Positions 1 through 12,900 are shown, numbered from the stretch's first letter. The stretch: DNA of 64,000 bases from Planococcus citri (GCF_950023065.1 NC_088680.1:38924559-38988558); one strand, 5' to 3'. Notes: generated by a model not told the origin, from the letters alone. Made by a program: numbers and translations.

Positions 1-698
1 ATACCATTTTAGATTAGATTCTAGTTTTTGTCGTTTAGTAATAGTTTTTTATGTTGTAAGGAAACTGCGTGCGTGTAATTTGTGATTGTGAGTGTAAAAT
101 ATGTGTGCTGTACAGCGAAGTGAGTGAGGATGGTCATCTGGATTAGTTTTTTGTACTATATTATTTTTGTAGTTTTATTTTTAACGGTCAACCTCAGGTT
201 TTACTTCTTTTTTCTGCTATTCTGCTATTGATAAATATAGAATTAAATCGAATGTAGCCCTGTATTTCTTTTTCATCTAACTTTTTAATCGAACACTTAC
301 GAAGTTACGAATACGAAGTGACGAAGAAAATTAATTAAAAACAAAAATTTAACCGAAGATTGAAAGTTGGCGAGAGAGAAATATCAAACTTATCAATGTG
401 GTCACACTGTTGATTCAGAATGATTCTATTCCTTTTGATCTGTGATGTGGACAAGAGCGCGCAAAACTTTGAGATTCTGTTACTTTTGTTCTGTGCACAT
501 TGTTTTTATTTTGTTCAAAGTTTACAAATTTTGGGGCGAAATAATTTTGAGTGTTTATGCGTGGTTATAGTGCATTATTTTATGAATTTGTGAAAAATTA
601 ATAGTTTTAATTGATTTATTAATTATGCCTAGTAACACTCGTATCCTACTTCAGCTCTGTTAATCAGTAAACTAGTCATTTGGAGTGGCGTGAGGCAG
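1..698 (+). promoter_or_regulatory. SMC3 upstream and 5' leader region
   Basis: AT-rich sequence before the SMC3 start codon with no convincing coding exon. It contains a perfect core-promoter Motif 1 (399-409). The transcription start and any 5' UTR intron cannot be fixed from sequence alone. Whether another gene lies left of the window edge is unknown. Confidence 0.5.
399..409 (+). promoter_or_regulatory. Core promoter Motif 1 (M1BP-type site), TGGTCACACTG
   Basis: TGGTCACACTG matches the Drosophila housekeeping core-promoter Motif 1 consensus YGGTCACACTR at every position. It lies 291 bp before the SMC3 ATG on the coding strand. In flies this element binds M1BP close to the start site of constitutive TATA-less genes, which fits SMC3. 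Function here is inferred. Confidence 0.6.
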
Positions 699-699
699 A

Positions 700-3600
700 A
701 TGTACATAAAACAAGTAAGCTCGTTTTGAATTTGGATCTCTCTCATTATCAGGAGAATTCTATCACTATTTCATGTATTTTGATGCAAAGTAACACTCTG
801 AATGGTTTTCTCCTATATAGGTTATTATTCACGGATTCAAAAGTTACAGAGAACAAACTGTCGTAGAACCGTTTGATCCGCGTCATAATGTCGTCGGTGA
901 GTATCATTTACCTCTTGATATTTTGATGAATTTATTTCATCGCCTAATTTCGTATTTTCTTGTTATTATGTTACAGTTGGTCGTAACGGCTCAGGAAAGA
1001 GTAACTTCTTCTATGGTATGTGTATCAGTATCAGCACTCATTTCGTAATCGTGGAAAACTTGTCTGATAATTGCTGTTGTGTTTTTTTGTATAGCTATAC
1101 AGTTCGTTCTCAGCGATGAATTTTCCAACTTGAGGCCAGAGCAACGTCATGCTTTACTACACGAAGGTACCGGACCTCGAGTTGCCAGCGCTTACGTGGA
1201 AATCATTTTCGATAACAAAGACAATCGTTTACCGGTAAGTAGACTAATTATCTGTTATCTAGTCGTGTAGGTATTTGAAGTCGACCTATTAAATCATTGT
1301 TTATTTTGCAGATCGAAAAAGATGAAGTTGTTCTCAGACGTTTAATTGGTGCGAAAAAGGATCAATATTTTCTCAACAAGAAAGTAGTCACTCGTTCCGA
1401 TGTAACAAATTTGTTAGAATCGGCTGGTTTCTCCCGGTCGAATCCCTACTACATTGTCAAACAAGGAAAAGTACGTCTTTTCAGTTTCATTTTCTACTTT
1501 GGATACTCACTTCAGTATACAGACGTTGACCATTTCACTTTTTAAATATTTTTCTAGATCAACCAAATGGCCACCGCTCCGGATTCTCATCGTTTGAAGC
1601 TTCTAAGAGAGGTTGCCGGTACTCGAGTTTACGATGAAAAGAAGGAAGAATCTACCAACATTCTTAAAGGTAATTTTTCATCCTGAAGTATCAATCATAA
1701 AATCGAACCAAATATTACGCTTTCAGTATCGTTACAGATACCGAAGGGAAATTGGAAAAAATCGACGAGTTTTTGCACACCATTGAAGAACGTCTACAAA
1801 CTCTCGAAGAAGAGAAGGAAGAATTGAAAGAATATCAAAAATGGGACAAACTCCGTCGATCTCTGGAATATTGTATTCACGATCGCGATCTCAAAGATAC
1901 TAAACGAAAACTGGAAGAGGTATGTGTTCGTTAGGCGCCACGTTTAAACAGTTAGTTCGATTAAAAATTTAACGTTCATTGTATGTTTAACAGTTGGAGA
2001 ACAGATTGAATAATTTTGATGAAGAACAGAAAAAATTAACCAGTCAAGTAAAAGACGCTGCTGACGAGGCCAAACGTGCCACTAAACATTTAAAAGATGC
2101 TAAAAAAGATGTCCAAACTGCCAAAGAAGAGAAAGAAACAATTAGCGTTGAAAAAGAACAACTTCTCAAAGAAAAAACCAGACTGGATTTCATTATTAAA
2201 GATCTTAATGACGAAGTTTTAGGCGATAATAAATCCAAAGTACCTATTTTTTCCTAGTCTTGTTTTTGCTGTAATTTTGAAAAATGTAATAATTTTGTAA
2301 TGTTTTTCTTCAGGATCGCGCTGAACAAGAACTGAAAAAATTAGAGGAAACTATTAAAAGCAAAGAAAAAGAATTGGAAGAATTAAAACCAAAGTACGAA
2401 GCTCAAAAGAAGAAAGAAGAAGATTGTACACGAGAGTATGTATTTGAAAATGAAGAACGTAATTTTTTTGAGTCAAATTCGTGACTTCGTGTGTATTTTT
2501 GATAGATTATCTCTGAAAGAACAAAAAAGGAAAGAATTATACGCCAAGCAAGGCAGAGGATCTCAATTTACTTCCAAAGATGAACGAGATCAGTGGATTC
2601 AAAAAGAATTGAGGTGATTTTCAAGTCCTTCACGGTCTTTCTGCGATTATCTTGAAAATTATTCAAATGTTTTCCTACATTTTCGCAGATCTTTAAACAA
2701 ACAAATCAAAGATAAAACGGAACATCGAGATAAATTGGATGCTGAACTAAAAAAAGATATGGCTAATAAGAAAAGGCTCAATGAACAAATTGAGGTAATA
2801 TTATTTTTTACAATATCACTCCTCTGCTACAGTATGTAAATTGTGCTTCACCTGTTGCATGTCGAATTGCCTAAATGAACTGGTTATATCTTTTTTGTAA
2901 CATTACTGTGATTTTTTAAGGCACAAACTGCTGAATTAGAGCGTCAAAGAGCTGCTATCGATGATTATAATAAACAGTACTACGAACATAAGAAAAATAA
3001 AGATTCGTATCAGAGTCAAAGAAAGTAAGTTCTTTGAAAAAGTTTCGACCGAAGACGATTTGAAAACCCAAAATCTGATGATTTGTGTGTATTTTCAGTG
3101 AATTGTGGCGTAAAGAAAATACTTTACAACATACGTTGACTTCTTTGAAAGAAGAATTAGCCAAAGCTGACCAGGCTTTGCGTAGCATGGCCGGAAAGGT
3201 GTGTACAAGTTTGATAATATCCCCACAACTTATAATTTCATAGAATATCTTCAATAATTTTTGATATTTTCTAGGCTATTCTGAACGGTCGTGACAGTGT
3301 TCGAAAAGTTTTAGAAACATTTCGTCAACGAGGCGGTAATTTTGCGAATCTAGCCGATAATTACTACGGCCAAGTTATCGAGAATTTTCAGTGCGATACA
3401 AATATTCAAACTGCTGTTGAAGTGACCGCCGGTGGAAGGTGAATTTTCATCAATTTTCTAGAAAGAATTTTCCGATAGGAATTTTGAAAATGGGGTTTCG
3501 ATAACATATTAAATCACTTCCTCGTATTTTGGCATTTAATCTCAATTACCAGGAAATATTCTTTTAAATTTTCAAGTCGATAAAATGCGCAATAATTTGA

Positions 3601-6503
3601 CTAATCGATATTGTAAAATTTTTTAATTTCTTGCCCCCTTTTCCCCTTGTTAAAAGAAATACATATTTCTTTTTATCAAATAGAAATATTTAACTGGAAG
3701 CATCTTGATTTCAGATTATTTTTCCATATCGTCGAATCCGATAAAATTGGTACTCAAATATTGAAAGAAATCAACAACCAGAAATTGCCTGGAGAAGTGA
3801 CATTCATGCCTTGTAATCGTATGACAGTTCGAGATATTAAATATCCGCCTTCGAACGTACGTATTAGTTTCACTGTGAATCTATTCTCTCTTGAATCGTA
3901 TTACTTACGTCGACTATTTCTTCAGGATGCAATTCCAATGGTGAACAGATTAGAATACGACACGAAGCTGGATAAAGCCATGAGGTACATTTTTGGCCGA
4001 ACTTTGATCTGCCGTAATTTGGAAATTGCCACTAATATTTCGAAACAGTATAATCTAGATTGTATCACAATCGACGGTGATCAGGTAAATATTTTCGATG
4101 CACGCTCTATTTGCAAATATTGTCAATCATGGTACATTACGCATATTGTGTTTTTCTCCCTTGGTAGGTGTCTTCCAAAGGTACATTGACCGGAGGATAT
4201 TTTAAAAACGTTAGATCTAAATTGGAAATCCAAAAACAACGTAACGAATTCATGGAAAAAATCCGAGACGCCGAAGAACAGTTGACAGCTTTGAGAGAAC
4301 AGTTGCGAGATATCGAAACCAAAATAAACGTAGTTGTTACTGAAATGCAGCGTACCGAGACCAAAAATAGTAAAGCGAAGTAAGTTCATAAAGATACAGA
4401 AATTGCCATCTTTGAAAAAAAAATTGTAAACTTATTTGTATTTTTTCAGAGGCAACTTCGATAAATTGAAAGCAGATATTAGATTAATGAAAGAAGAGTT
4501 GTTAGGTATCGAAAGATATCAAGGACCCAAGGAACGTTCGCTTACTCAAGCTGCATCCAATTTGGAAGCCATGCAAACCACTAAAGAAGGTTTAGAAGCT
4601 GAACTACACCAAGTAAATGATCATTAGCCGTCGTGACACATTTTCTGTGATGTGAATTTGTCTACATTACTGTTGTTTTCGATAGGAATTACTAGCACAG
4701 TTGTGTGTCGCTGATCAACATGAAATGGATAAGCTCAATGATGACATCAGAAGGTTAACGCAGGAAAATAAGACCGCTTTCGCTACTAGGATGAAACTAG
4801 AAGCTGACAAAAATAAATTGGAGAATCTGCTGACGAATAATTTGGTTCGAAGAAGAGATGAATTGGTGCAGGTAAATAGTATTTTAATGATTTTAAATTT
4901 ATTGAAAAAAAGATCAAGTTACTCAAATGATGATATGATTGTTTAGGCTCTTCAAGAAATATCCTTAGAAGAGCGGAAAAGAACGCTGGAAAATAGTCGA
5001 CAAGAATTGACTGGTATTGAGAAAAGACTCGAACAGCTCAATAAAGATTTCAAAGACATGGACAAAAAAGTTCAAGAGGCTGTTAAAAGAGTACGTAATT
5101 TATACCGGAGATTTGATTACTATTTATTCACCTCCAGTAGATATTTTTCGATTATTATTTTATTTGTTAATCCTACAGCAAAAAAACGCCCAAGAAGAGA
5201 TGGAAAAATGGCGACTGCTTGAAAAAGAAGCGCAAGAAAAATTAGACAACGATGCTAAAGATTTATCTAAAGTTTCTCAAAAACAATCTCTGCTCCGGCA
5301 GAAAGTCGAAGAATGTACAAATAAAATCAGCGAACTGGGTGCTATACCGAATCCTGAAATGATAAGCAAATATATGGCATATTCGCAGAAGAATGTAAGT
5401 AACTTGTGCAGCAAGCGTAAAAATAATTGATTGCAAGTTGTTGGTAATTATCCGTTTGATATGTACTTTACAGCTTTTCAAAGAACTGGAGAAAGCCAAC
5501 AGTCATTTGAAAAAGTACAGCCATGTGAACAAAAAGGCTTTAGATCAGTTTATGAGTTTCTCGGAACAGAAAGAGAAATTAGTCAGTCGTAAACAGGAAT
5601 TAGATAAAGAGTAAGTTCCTCAATTTTAAAAATTGGTACAGGAATCTCAAATACGATGTATGTACTTATGATCCGATTTCCTCAATTTTTTTTTTTCAGA
5701 TTAGATAAAATTAAAGATTTAATGAGAGGATTAGAACAGCAGAAATGTCACGATATTGAATTCACCTTCAAACAAGTATCTTTGAATTTTTCCGAAGTTT
5801 TCAAGAAGTTGGTCCCGGGTGGACATGCTCTATTGGTGATGAAATCTGCCGATGGAGAGGAATGTCGTAGATCAGAAGTAATTTCAAAATTGTTATCGGA
5901 AATAAATCGTAATACGCGCGTATTTCTAACTCGACCCGTTCATTTTACAGGAAATCAACGCCGATAGCTTTTCCGGTGTCATGATCAGGGTATCATTCAC
6001 CGGTCGTGGTGAGATGAGGGAAATGAATCAGTTATCGGGAGGACAGAAATCATTAGTAGCTTTGGCTTTGATATTCTCCATTCAAAAATGTGACCCGGCT
6101 CCGTTCTATTTATTCGATGAAATTGATCAGGTTGGTAGAAGGTTGAAAAGGACGTAATCGAAAATACACGAATGAGTTTAATCACGTTCGATGGTTTTCT
6201 GTATAGGCTTTGGATGCGCAACACAGAAAAGCTGTTGCTGATATGATTCACGAAATGAGCAAAGATGCCCAATTTATTACTACAACTTTCAGACCGGAAT
6301 TGCTGCAGCATGCTAATAAATTCTACGGAGTGAAATTCCGAAATAAAGTAAGCTTTTGAAGGTAACAAAGCAGTGGAAATGAACTTAAACGTGAAAAAAT
6401 TATTAATTTTTTGCACTTATGTTTCTTTTAGGTAAGTCACGTGGAATGTGTAACGAAAGAAGAAGCGTACGATTTCGTTGAAGATGATACAACTCACGGT
6501 TAG
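700..6503 (+). CDS. SMC3: Structural maintenance of chromosomes protein 3 (cohesin core ATPase), complete, 26 coding exons
   Basis: Coding exons: 700-714, 821-896, 977-1015, 1095-1234, 1312-1470, 1558-1669, 1738-1919, 1994-2239, 2314-2435, 2506-2613, 2689-2794, 2921-3024, 3099-3198, 3275-3438, 3715-3856, 3926-4084, 4168-4379, 4450-4612, 4686-4871, 4947-5090, 5179-5394, 5474-5610, 5700-5877, 5951-6130, 6207-6347, 6432-6503. They join in frame to 3603 nt (1200 aa plus stop), and every junction is GT/AG. Residues 32-39 are the Walker A loop GRNGSGKS, 1098-1102 the ABC signature LSGGQ, and 1121-1129 the Walker B stretch PFYLFDEID. Two long Lys/Glu-rich coiled coils flank a hinge at about residues 510-675. 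K105-K106 lie in IGAKKDQ, the site acetylated by Eco/ESCO enzymes in other animals. Known role: SMC3 pairs with SMC1 and a kleisin to form the cohesin ring. Length matches animal SMC3 (about 1200 aa). The start is chosen because MYIKQ followed by an intron matches the conserved N terminus. Confidence 0.97.
821..1669 (+). other. SMC3: SMC3 N-terminal ATPase head exons (2-6)
   Basis: Exons 2-6 encode residues 6-180: the Walker A loop (GRNGSGKS, split between exons 2 and 3), the conserved VLSDEF and RHALLHEGTG stretches, and the IGAKKDQ loop with the acetyl-acceptor lysines at 105 and 106. The motif VKQGKI spans the exon 5/6 junction at 1470/1558. From known SMC biology, this part forms one half of the ATP-binding head together with the C-terminal exons. 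Confidence 0.93.
3275..4210 (+). other. SMC3: SMC3 hinge-domain exons (14 to start of 17)
   Basis: Exons 14-16 and the beginning of exon 17 encode roughly residues 504-673, the globular hinge that dimerises with SMC1. The block ends in GTLTGGY, as in other SMC3 proteins. The 276-bp intron at 3439-3714 is the longest in the gene; the others are about 65-130 bp. Confidence 0.85.
5951..6503 (+). other. SMC3: SMC3 C-terminal ATPase head exons (24-26)
   Basis: These exons encode residues 1071-1200, with LSGGQKS, the Walker B DEID and the D-loop/H-loop stretch ending in TTTFRPELL. The last exon ends in a short acidic tail and a TAG stop at 6501-6503. Confidence 0.93.
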
Positions 6504-6650
6504 AATTTAGTTCATCGATTCATCATATTTTTTATTGTTTTTGTTTTTTACTTGGCAAAAAATTTGTATGTATTATTTGAACGATTGTCGTTTTTTTCCT
6601 CAACATTTGGTTTATGTTTTTAACGATTGATTGATTGATTTTTTTTTTTT

Positions 6651-6656
6651 AATAAA
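6651..6656 (+). terminator. Probable SMC3 polyadenylation signal AATAAA
   Basis: AATAAA lies 148 bp after the SMC3 stop codon, right after a poly-T run and followed by T/GT-rich sequence. This is the usual layout of an animal poly(A) signal. The cleavage site is not visible. Confidence 0.6.
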
Positions 6657-9305
6657 TGGTTTTAGTTTTGTAAATAAGATATCTTTTTAAATATATTTTT
6701 GTAGTATATTCCATTGATGTGAACTGTGATTTTTTTTTGCTATAGTTTTATCTTGATTACACCCACGAATGCGGAAATTTGCCGAAATTTTATTCGTTCG
6801 TTTAATTGCACCGCATCATATCTTTTGCAATGCTTGACTTGAATGAGGTGATATGATACGGATAGAGATGATCGAGGTTAGAGTGCATAATTTTTACAGA
6901 TAGAAGTTTGAGAAACGGATAAAATTGATTTTCCCTCCGTTATGAACTGCATACACCACTTACGATTTTTTTTTTGCATATTTATTTGATTTGATATCAT
7001 TTCTTCTGATGTTAAGCGACCACAACTTAGCTGCGTTTTCTTGAAGATGAAGTTTCCTTCTAATAAAATTACTCGGGCGAAATCCATTTAAAAATTTGTA
7101 GTTCCTGTTTTGAGAAAAATCTGCCGGATTGCCACATTCGTTAACGAATCTGAAATATAAATTCTATTTTAAGAAGTACCAAATGTCAAATAGAAAAGTT
7201 ATCAAAAAAAACCTATTAAATTTATCTATAAATTGAAATACGGCGATGTCTTGAGGATGTAATGACATGATTTCTGAAAACAATGGTTGGTACATATTTT
7301 GAAATAATGCCATATTTTCTACAAATCGAAGGCACGTGTTGTGATTATTGTTTCGGTTACTTTAAATAAGCATTAAATTTTGGATGAAAAGGAAGAAAAT
7401 ACATATGCCAGTTGAAAGATATATCTGAGGCAATGCCATCGAATAAAATTTCATGAAATATTGAGCAGTATTTTTTCCCACCAAAGTGAGAAGATTTTCA
7501 GGGTATTCCACCAGAAAAATTTATTAATACCTAGTTCGCAAAACTTTGAGTCCCACAGGGGTCTAAAGGTCTCAAAATTTTGATTTCTTGGCCAATTCCA
7601 CCAAAAAAAATTAGTACCTACATATACATGCACCTAACCTACCTGGTGAGTACCTACATACTTATGAAGCTAAATAGAAAAGTCTTGCTTTTTGTTAACA
7701 TTTTAAACAGAAGTCCTTTCCCCCTTGATAACAAAGAAGTTTTTTTTTGTAGCACAATAAAATTGACGGAAAAGGTCTCGTTTTTTATTAAAACCGTTCA
7801 ATTTTCGAAAAGGTTGTGTTTTTCATCGAAGAAAAAATCGTGTTTTCACCAGAATTGCAAAAAAAAGTCAGGTGTTTTTTTTACAGAAATTGAAGAAAAA
7901 AATCTCCATTCTTACAAAATTGAAAAAAATGAATTTTTTCCAAAATTGCATAAGAAAGACACGTTTTTAGTCCAAATTTGCAGAAACAAACATCTTATTT
8001 TAGAAGTCTTATTTTCGCCAAAATTTAAAAAAACTTGTTTTTTCCAAAATTATTGCAAAACGTCCTGCTTTCTTTGCATTTTTTAAATTCTGCATCATCA
8101 AAAGGTCGATGTCGATGTTCTGCGTCAACATTTTCCCCAACATTTTCCCTCTATTCTCCTTTTTTTTTTTTTTTTTTGTTTTTTTACAGAATTTTCAATT
8201 TATTTTTTTTGCTTTCTCTACCTACTTGGTTCTTTTTCCAAATGGAAAAATTTTGACTTGAATAAATTTGGAATTTTTCCTTTTGTAAGTAGAAATATTT
8301 AGAAAAATTTTAACCGCCTGTTTTCATTTTTTTTATTGGCGGAATTGTCCAAAAAATAAAATCGAAATTTTGAGGCCTTTGAACCATCTGTCTGTGGGAC
8401 TCGTACTGTGATTTCATTTTCTACTGTAAGCTTTTCAAAATACCTATGAACTTTATAAGCATAAATGATTATTTTTAGAGTGATTTTTAAATTGATTTCG
8501 AATGAATTATGTAGGTACTTATCAGAAGCCATTGCTGCACATTCTTTCCTTATAGTGTTCAATCATATTTGCGGTAATGGTGAATTGCAATTTTGTAATT
8601 CATGTCAAGAATAGAAAAGCTATAAAATTTGAGATTATTATTTCAATATTGTGAACTTCATTCAAACTTGACAATATATGTAGATATATCTGTATCTATT
8701 GTGGAACTAATTGAAATAATTTTTACGAACAGTTTGAGAAGAAAAATCGACTGTTTATCAAAACGAATGAAATTTTCTTGTTTCCATTTTGAAATAATCG
8801 CCATATAACTTTGTGACTGAGTGAAGTGATGAAAAAGGTATTTGTTTTGTAAGTACCGTAAAACTGATGTACGATGGTGTAATAATTGAGCAACATAATT
8901 CGAATAAATTATTGTCGAATGCTGAATTAATTGGTCTTATATTTTTTCACTCGAATTTAATCAAAGTTCCAGTTTTCAAAAAATCACGTTTTGTTTTGCT
9001 ACCGGATGGCGGCTTGTGACGTCAATGACGTCATAGTGATCCTCCAAATTAATTCAATGCAACAAGATGGACTCCATTTCCAGCCTTTCGGGATCCAGGA
9101 CGAACTTGCTTATCAGTTCGGATTTCAGACTTGTGAGTCTTGTGAATTCGATTACCATACGAGGAATAACTAATAATTTGCTATGGAATATCAATCGCAT
9201 ATATTGGCGAATTTTTACAAGGAAAAACTTACAAAGTACATTTGAGATTATGAAAACATTTACGACAACAGACGAAACACCGACGGTAAAGGTAAGAATG
9301 TATTA
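6657..9305. other. Spacer between SMC3 and globin 3' ends
   Basis: Convergent spacer with no supported gene. It is AT-rich with poly-T and poly-A runs. Near 7480-7620 a CCACCA-plus-AAAATT phrase recurs about every 80 bp. A degenerate minisatellite runs from about 7680 to 8090. The remainder (8100-9300) shows nothing recognisable. Confidence 0.6.
7675..8092. repeat. Degenerate minisatellite, 'GTCcTGtTTTTtGCcAAAATTg' family, copy 1
   Basis: About ten to twelve loose units of 30-35 bp repeat a phrase of the form AAAATTGC(A)n-AGTC-TG-T(n). The same phrase builds the arrays at about 42060-42720 and 55690-55980. Open frames through it are by-products of the repeat and are low-complexity (Phe/Lys-rich). 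Confidence 0.6.
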
Positions 9306-10353
9306 TTATAAATATTTAGCCTCTTCTTCTTCAGCTCCTTTCTTGATTGTTGACACAGCTACGGACACAACTTCGTTCCAAGACTTCGCTATCTGGTCGT
9401 TGCATTTATCACCGAGGCATTCTTTGATCGTATTCAAGATCACTACCTGAACATTCTGCAAACAAACAATCGAGTTAATTCATTCAATTAAAACACCAAC
9501 GTACTTTATGGAATCTCTCATCTCGCAATGGAAACGATATTAGATTACTATATTATATAGGTAAGCATATCTAAGCATAAAAGTACTTACCGAGTAATGA
9601 CTCTCCGTAACGTTCCTCTTTACGTGTTTCTTGCCCACCGATGTAAGAATAGAGACCAATTTATCGGCATTTTCGAGATTTTCAATGGACGAATTCAAAG
9701 CGTTGGCTACCGAAAAGGCGTGTTTACTGTATTGTGGGTTATTCTTCAATTCACTGGTAGGAACATTTGAGAAAGCTTTGAAGAGCTTCTGGTAATCTGG
9801 ATAAGCGGTGAATAATCTGTAAAATTTAAGCAAAGCCCAAGTGCTTAGTAAATAATTCAATACGATGCGTGGGATTGATACTGTAATGGTTCATATATAA
9901 TTTGTAAGTACGAAGTATGATAATTGGAAAATTATTATTCGAGTGTTTATACTATGTGGTGTGTTTTGTTTTAATTTCGTGTGTTTATCGTTATCGTATC
10001 GTTCAAAACATCGTCGTATAAGGGAACACGAGTAAATACGGTTTGATCGATGTCGATGAAGTTCTTCATGTTTCGAACCACAGCGTCGATCGTTTGAATG
10101 GAATCACACTCGCACAAGATACAAGTAGGTATGATAAACAAAGGTGGATTACTTGAAATCATGCACAAGCATCCGAAAAACACCTACAGCAATTGTACCA
10201 CTACCTATAGATAATGTAAATTATGTATATAATTACCCACCTCTGAAATATTTCATATCCGACGACTTGCAGATCACTATTGATGGTAGCCCAAGTACTC
10301 TGCACATCTTTAACTACATCATCGGCGAAGATTTTCTTAGATTCGGTCGTCAT
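9306..10353 (-). CDS. Intracellular globin, complete, three exons, 162 aa
   Basis: Read on the minus strand, coding exons are 10353-10241, 9816-9591 and 9455-9306. They join in frame to 489 nt (162 aa plus stop), and all splice sites are GT/AG. The protein has a globin fold pattern: W21 in helix A, a CD-corner Phe at about 53, the candidate distal His E7 at H70 (in YSKHAFSV) and the candidate proximal His F8 at H102 (in GKKHVKRN). Introns fall in codon phase 2 after R38 and phase 0 after S113, matching the ancestral B12.2 and G7.0 positions. There is no signal peptide, so it is probably cytosolic. Known insect globins of this kind bind O2 and may handle NO or reactive oxygen. The tail is acidic (EEEEAKYL). 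The family is confident; the orthologue name is not. Confidence 0.93.
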
Positions 10354-12900
10354 CTGGAATTCAGAAAACAGTCATCGTAGAGAATCTACTCAAATCAACG
10401 TTACTCGCGAATATTTCGAATTAATCAACCGATAAACGATTCGAGACAGATATTATAGGTACACGAAAGCTAAAAACTTATAATTATTTAATTTAAATCG
10501 ATACGTAGGTATAGGTAATGTATGTTTATTCGCAGCATTTTACTCCGGTCGCGTAATCGAAGACTAGACGACAAACAAACCAGCAGCGGTCGTGTTTTGC
10601 ATGCGATTACTTGTTTATACCTATAAATTTTCATCGTCTATAACGAATCCAAATGAACTTGTATCATATCCAAATACGTTATTTGACGATGTCCTTGCGA
10701 ATCAATTATTTCCAAGTTGCATCTCAATACGCGCGCCACATCGCTACGATATACTATATACGATACCGTTGCCGGTGACGATTCGAAACGTGAGATTTTT
10801 TTTCAAACCGTTGAAAATTTATGTACGCGGATGCTCGTTACTCGATCGAAAAAAAAGCGTGCCAAGTTTAGCGTTGAAGGAAGAAAATTATTAATCGGTT
10901 TTCCTACTATATGACCGTTGTATAATATTAAATTGTTCTTTTTTTTTGCAGCTAAAATGTACGAAAATTCGACGTATGTCGTACGATAAAACACGTGACA
11001 TACCTATTCGTGCTCGAAGACAGCGAATTTGCGGCCGTGTATAACTAAGTATACAAGTACGATGTGTAACCTACCTAGCGTATAAAATACTACGATGTGT
11101 TGTACTTTTCATGTATGATGTAAGTACATCTCCAACGTAAACGCGCTAGACTGAGGAAAGTGTGTTAAAAATTTAAAAAGGGGCTATACTACGACGATAT
11201 GACTTACGAACAGCGAGAACGAAGAAACGATTATGTGTGTTTTTTTCCCCAACTAAACAAACACAGTCACGTTTAAAATTTATAACGTAGTCTTACCGCC
11301 ATTTAATGCTCGTGTCGCGAAATGTCAAACAGATTGTAGGTAGGTAGGTACCGCGAGTAATCATCAGATTAAAAAGAAAAGCTACCGTTTGATGTTAAAA
11401 TAGGTACCTACTCCGAGATGAGGCTTTTCAATACACAAAAGCAACCGGAAGCTGTAAATTCTTGATAAGTTTATTTAAGAAATACCAAATAGTTATGACC
11501 TTGGTCAATTTAACTAAGAGTACGACAAAGAGAGACGAATTAAAGAAAATTAAATTATTGAAATTGACTTGACCGATGCGATGCGACGCGACGTTTTATG
11601 CCTATGGGATCCTATAGTCCAGTGGCGCGATATTCGCGAATCTCTCTCTAAAACGTACCATAATCGGTCAAGGTTGACGAATTAACAAAATTCTCACCGT
11701 AATAATGATCGAGCGTAATAATAATTACAATTTTTTTCCATTTTTTTTCGAGCAGAAGCGAGAAGGGGTGATTTTATTTTTTATTAATTAGATGCGAACT
11801 CAGCATCGCGTGACAGTGACTTTAGCTGTTATGGTATTCGCCAAACGGCAACATGTGGATTCATTTAGGATAATTAATATCGCGACGAGGATCATTTTAC
11901 AGGTCGATTTGGTCGTTTGGTGAGCCTCCGGCGGCGTCTAGTCGCATTTTCATCTCATACCGTACGCGAAGATCAACGCCGAAGTACCCTATCGGAGGTC
12001 TGTCAATTGATCAATAAGGAAGCTCCGTTGCTACATAACGAATCGCTTAATTACGAGAATGAGAAAAACAAAATTGAAATTCGATCATTTTCTCATACGA
12101 TACTGGTTCCAAGAAGGTCAACTTATTTAATAAAGTACACGCGTGTTCAATGCTGCGAATTATTTTTGACGACTGAGAGTAAGATACGCCACCGTTCTGA
12201 TACCTACTTATATAGTTTTCAATGCGAAGGTATATAAGTATTTTAAAGGCCTTTTGTATCACATGCCACTTTTTATTTTCAGGTTCCTACTCGAAAGAAG
12301 TGTCTATATCGAATATAGCAACGTCAAAAACACGTTATCAAATTATATCACTCGATGGATTTTGTTTGGTAATCTCACCACAAAATGAAAGCATTATTTT
12401 GACAGTTTTTGTTTTTACGGTAATTTTATACGTACGTTATGTTTACCAGTCCGCATGAATGACGTAATTATGCGAGTTTTTTTTTATGAATATATTTCTA
12501 AGAAACTACCGAATATGTATGTACAATTTCTGTACAATTCGATAGTATAGAGGCGTAGTCGTCATTTAAAATTTAAAGTCAACAAATTATCAATGAACGA
12601 GTTGAAAGGTCATTGTGTAAATGAATCCGTATTGATAATAATTGTATAGTTAGTATTTCTCGTGCGTCCACTTAAAAAAACACTGAACCGTGTAGTTGTC
12701 GAGATTCGAGATTCATAAAAAATGACGAGAAAATATACGACATGAAATAATTATCGATGCATTCACACAGAGTTTAGAGGTGTTTGAAAAAATAAATGTG
12801 GTATCTAGTTGGTTAATTGGGAACAAAATTGCATTCAAATTTTAAAACGAAATCATTATATTGTAGGTGATTTTTCCAATCTCATCTCGTCGTTTTATGT
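10354..12900. other. Low-repeat region upstream of the globin gene
   Basis: About 2.5 kb of comparatively complex sequence with more CpG than the surrounding spacer. It probably holds the globin promoter and perhaps a noncoding 5' exon. Short TAGGTACCTA-type repeats occur (for example 11338-11352). Several open frames of 60-106 codons lack recognisable domains or splice partners and are not called as genes. Confidence 0.4.

Noticed and set aside
7580..8086. 168-codon open frame on the + strand
   Set aside because: It runs through a degenerate minisatellite and is low-complexity (Phe/Lys/Ser). The same kind of frame appears in the sister array near 42 kb.
9067..9450. 127-codon open frame on the + strand
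   Set aside because: It is antisense to globin exon 3 and its flank; the minus-strand globin explains the sequence.
11917..12237. 106-codon open frame upstream of the globin
   Set aside because: No domain, no splice partners and no codon bias that I can see. Retained only as part of the low-repeat tract.
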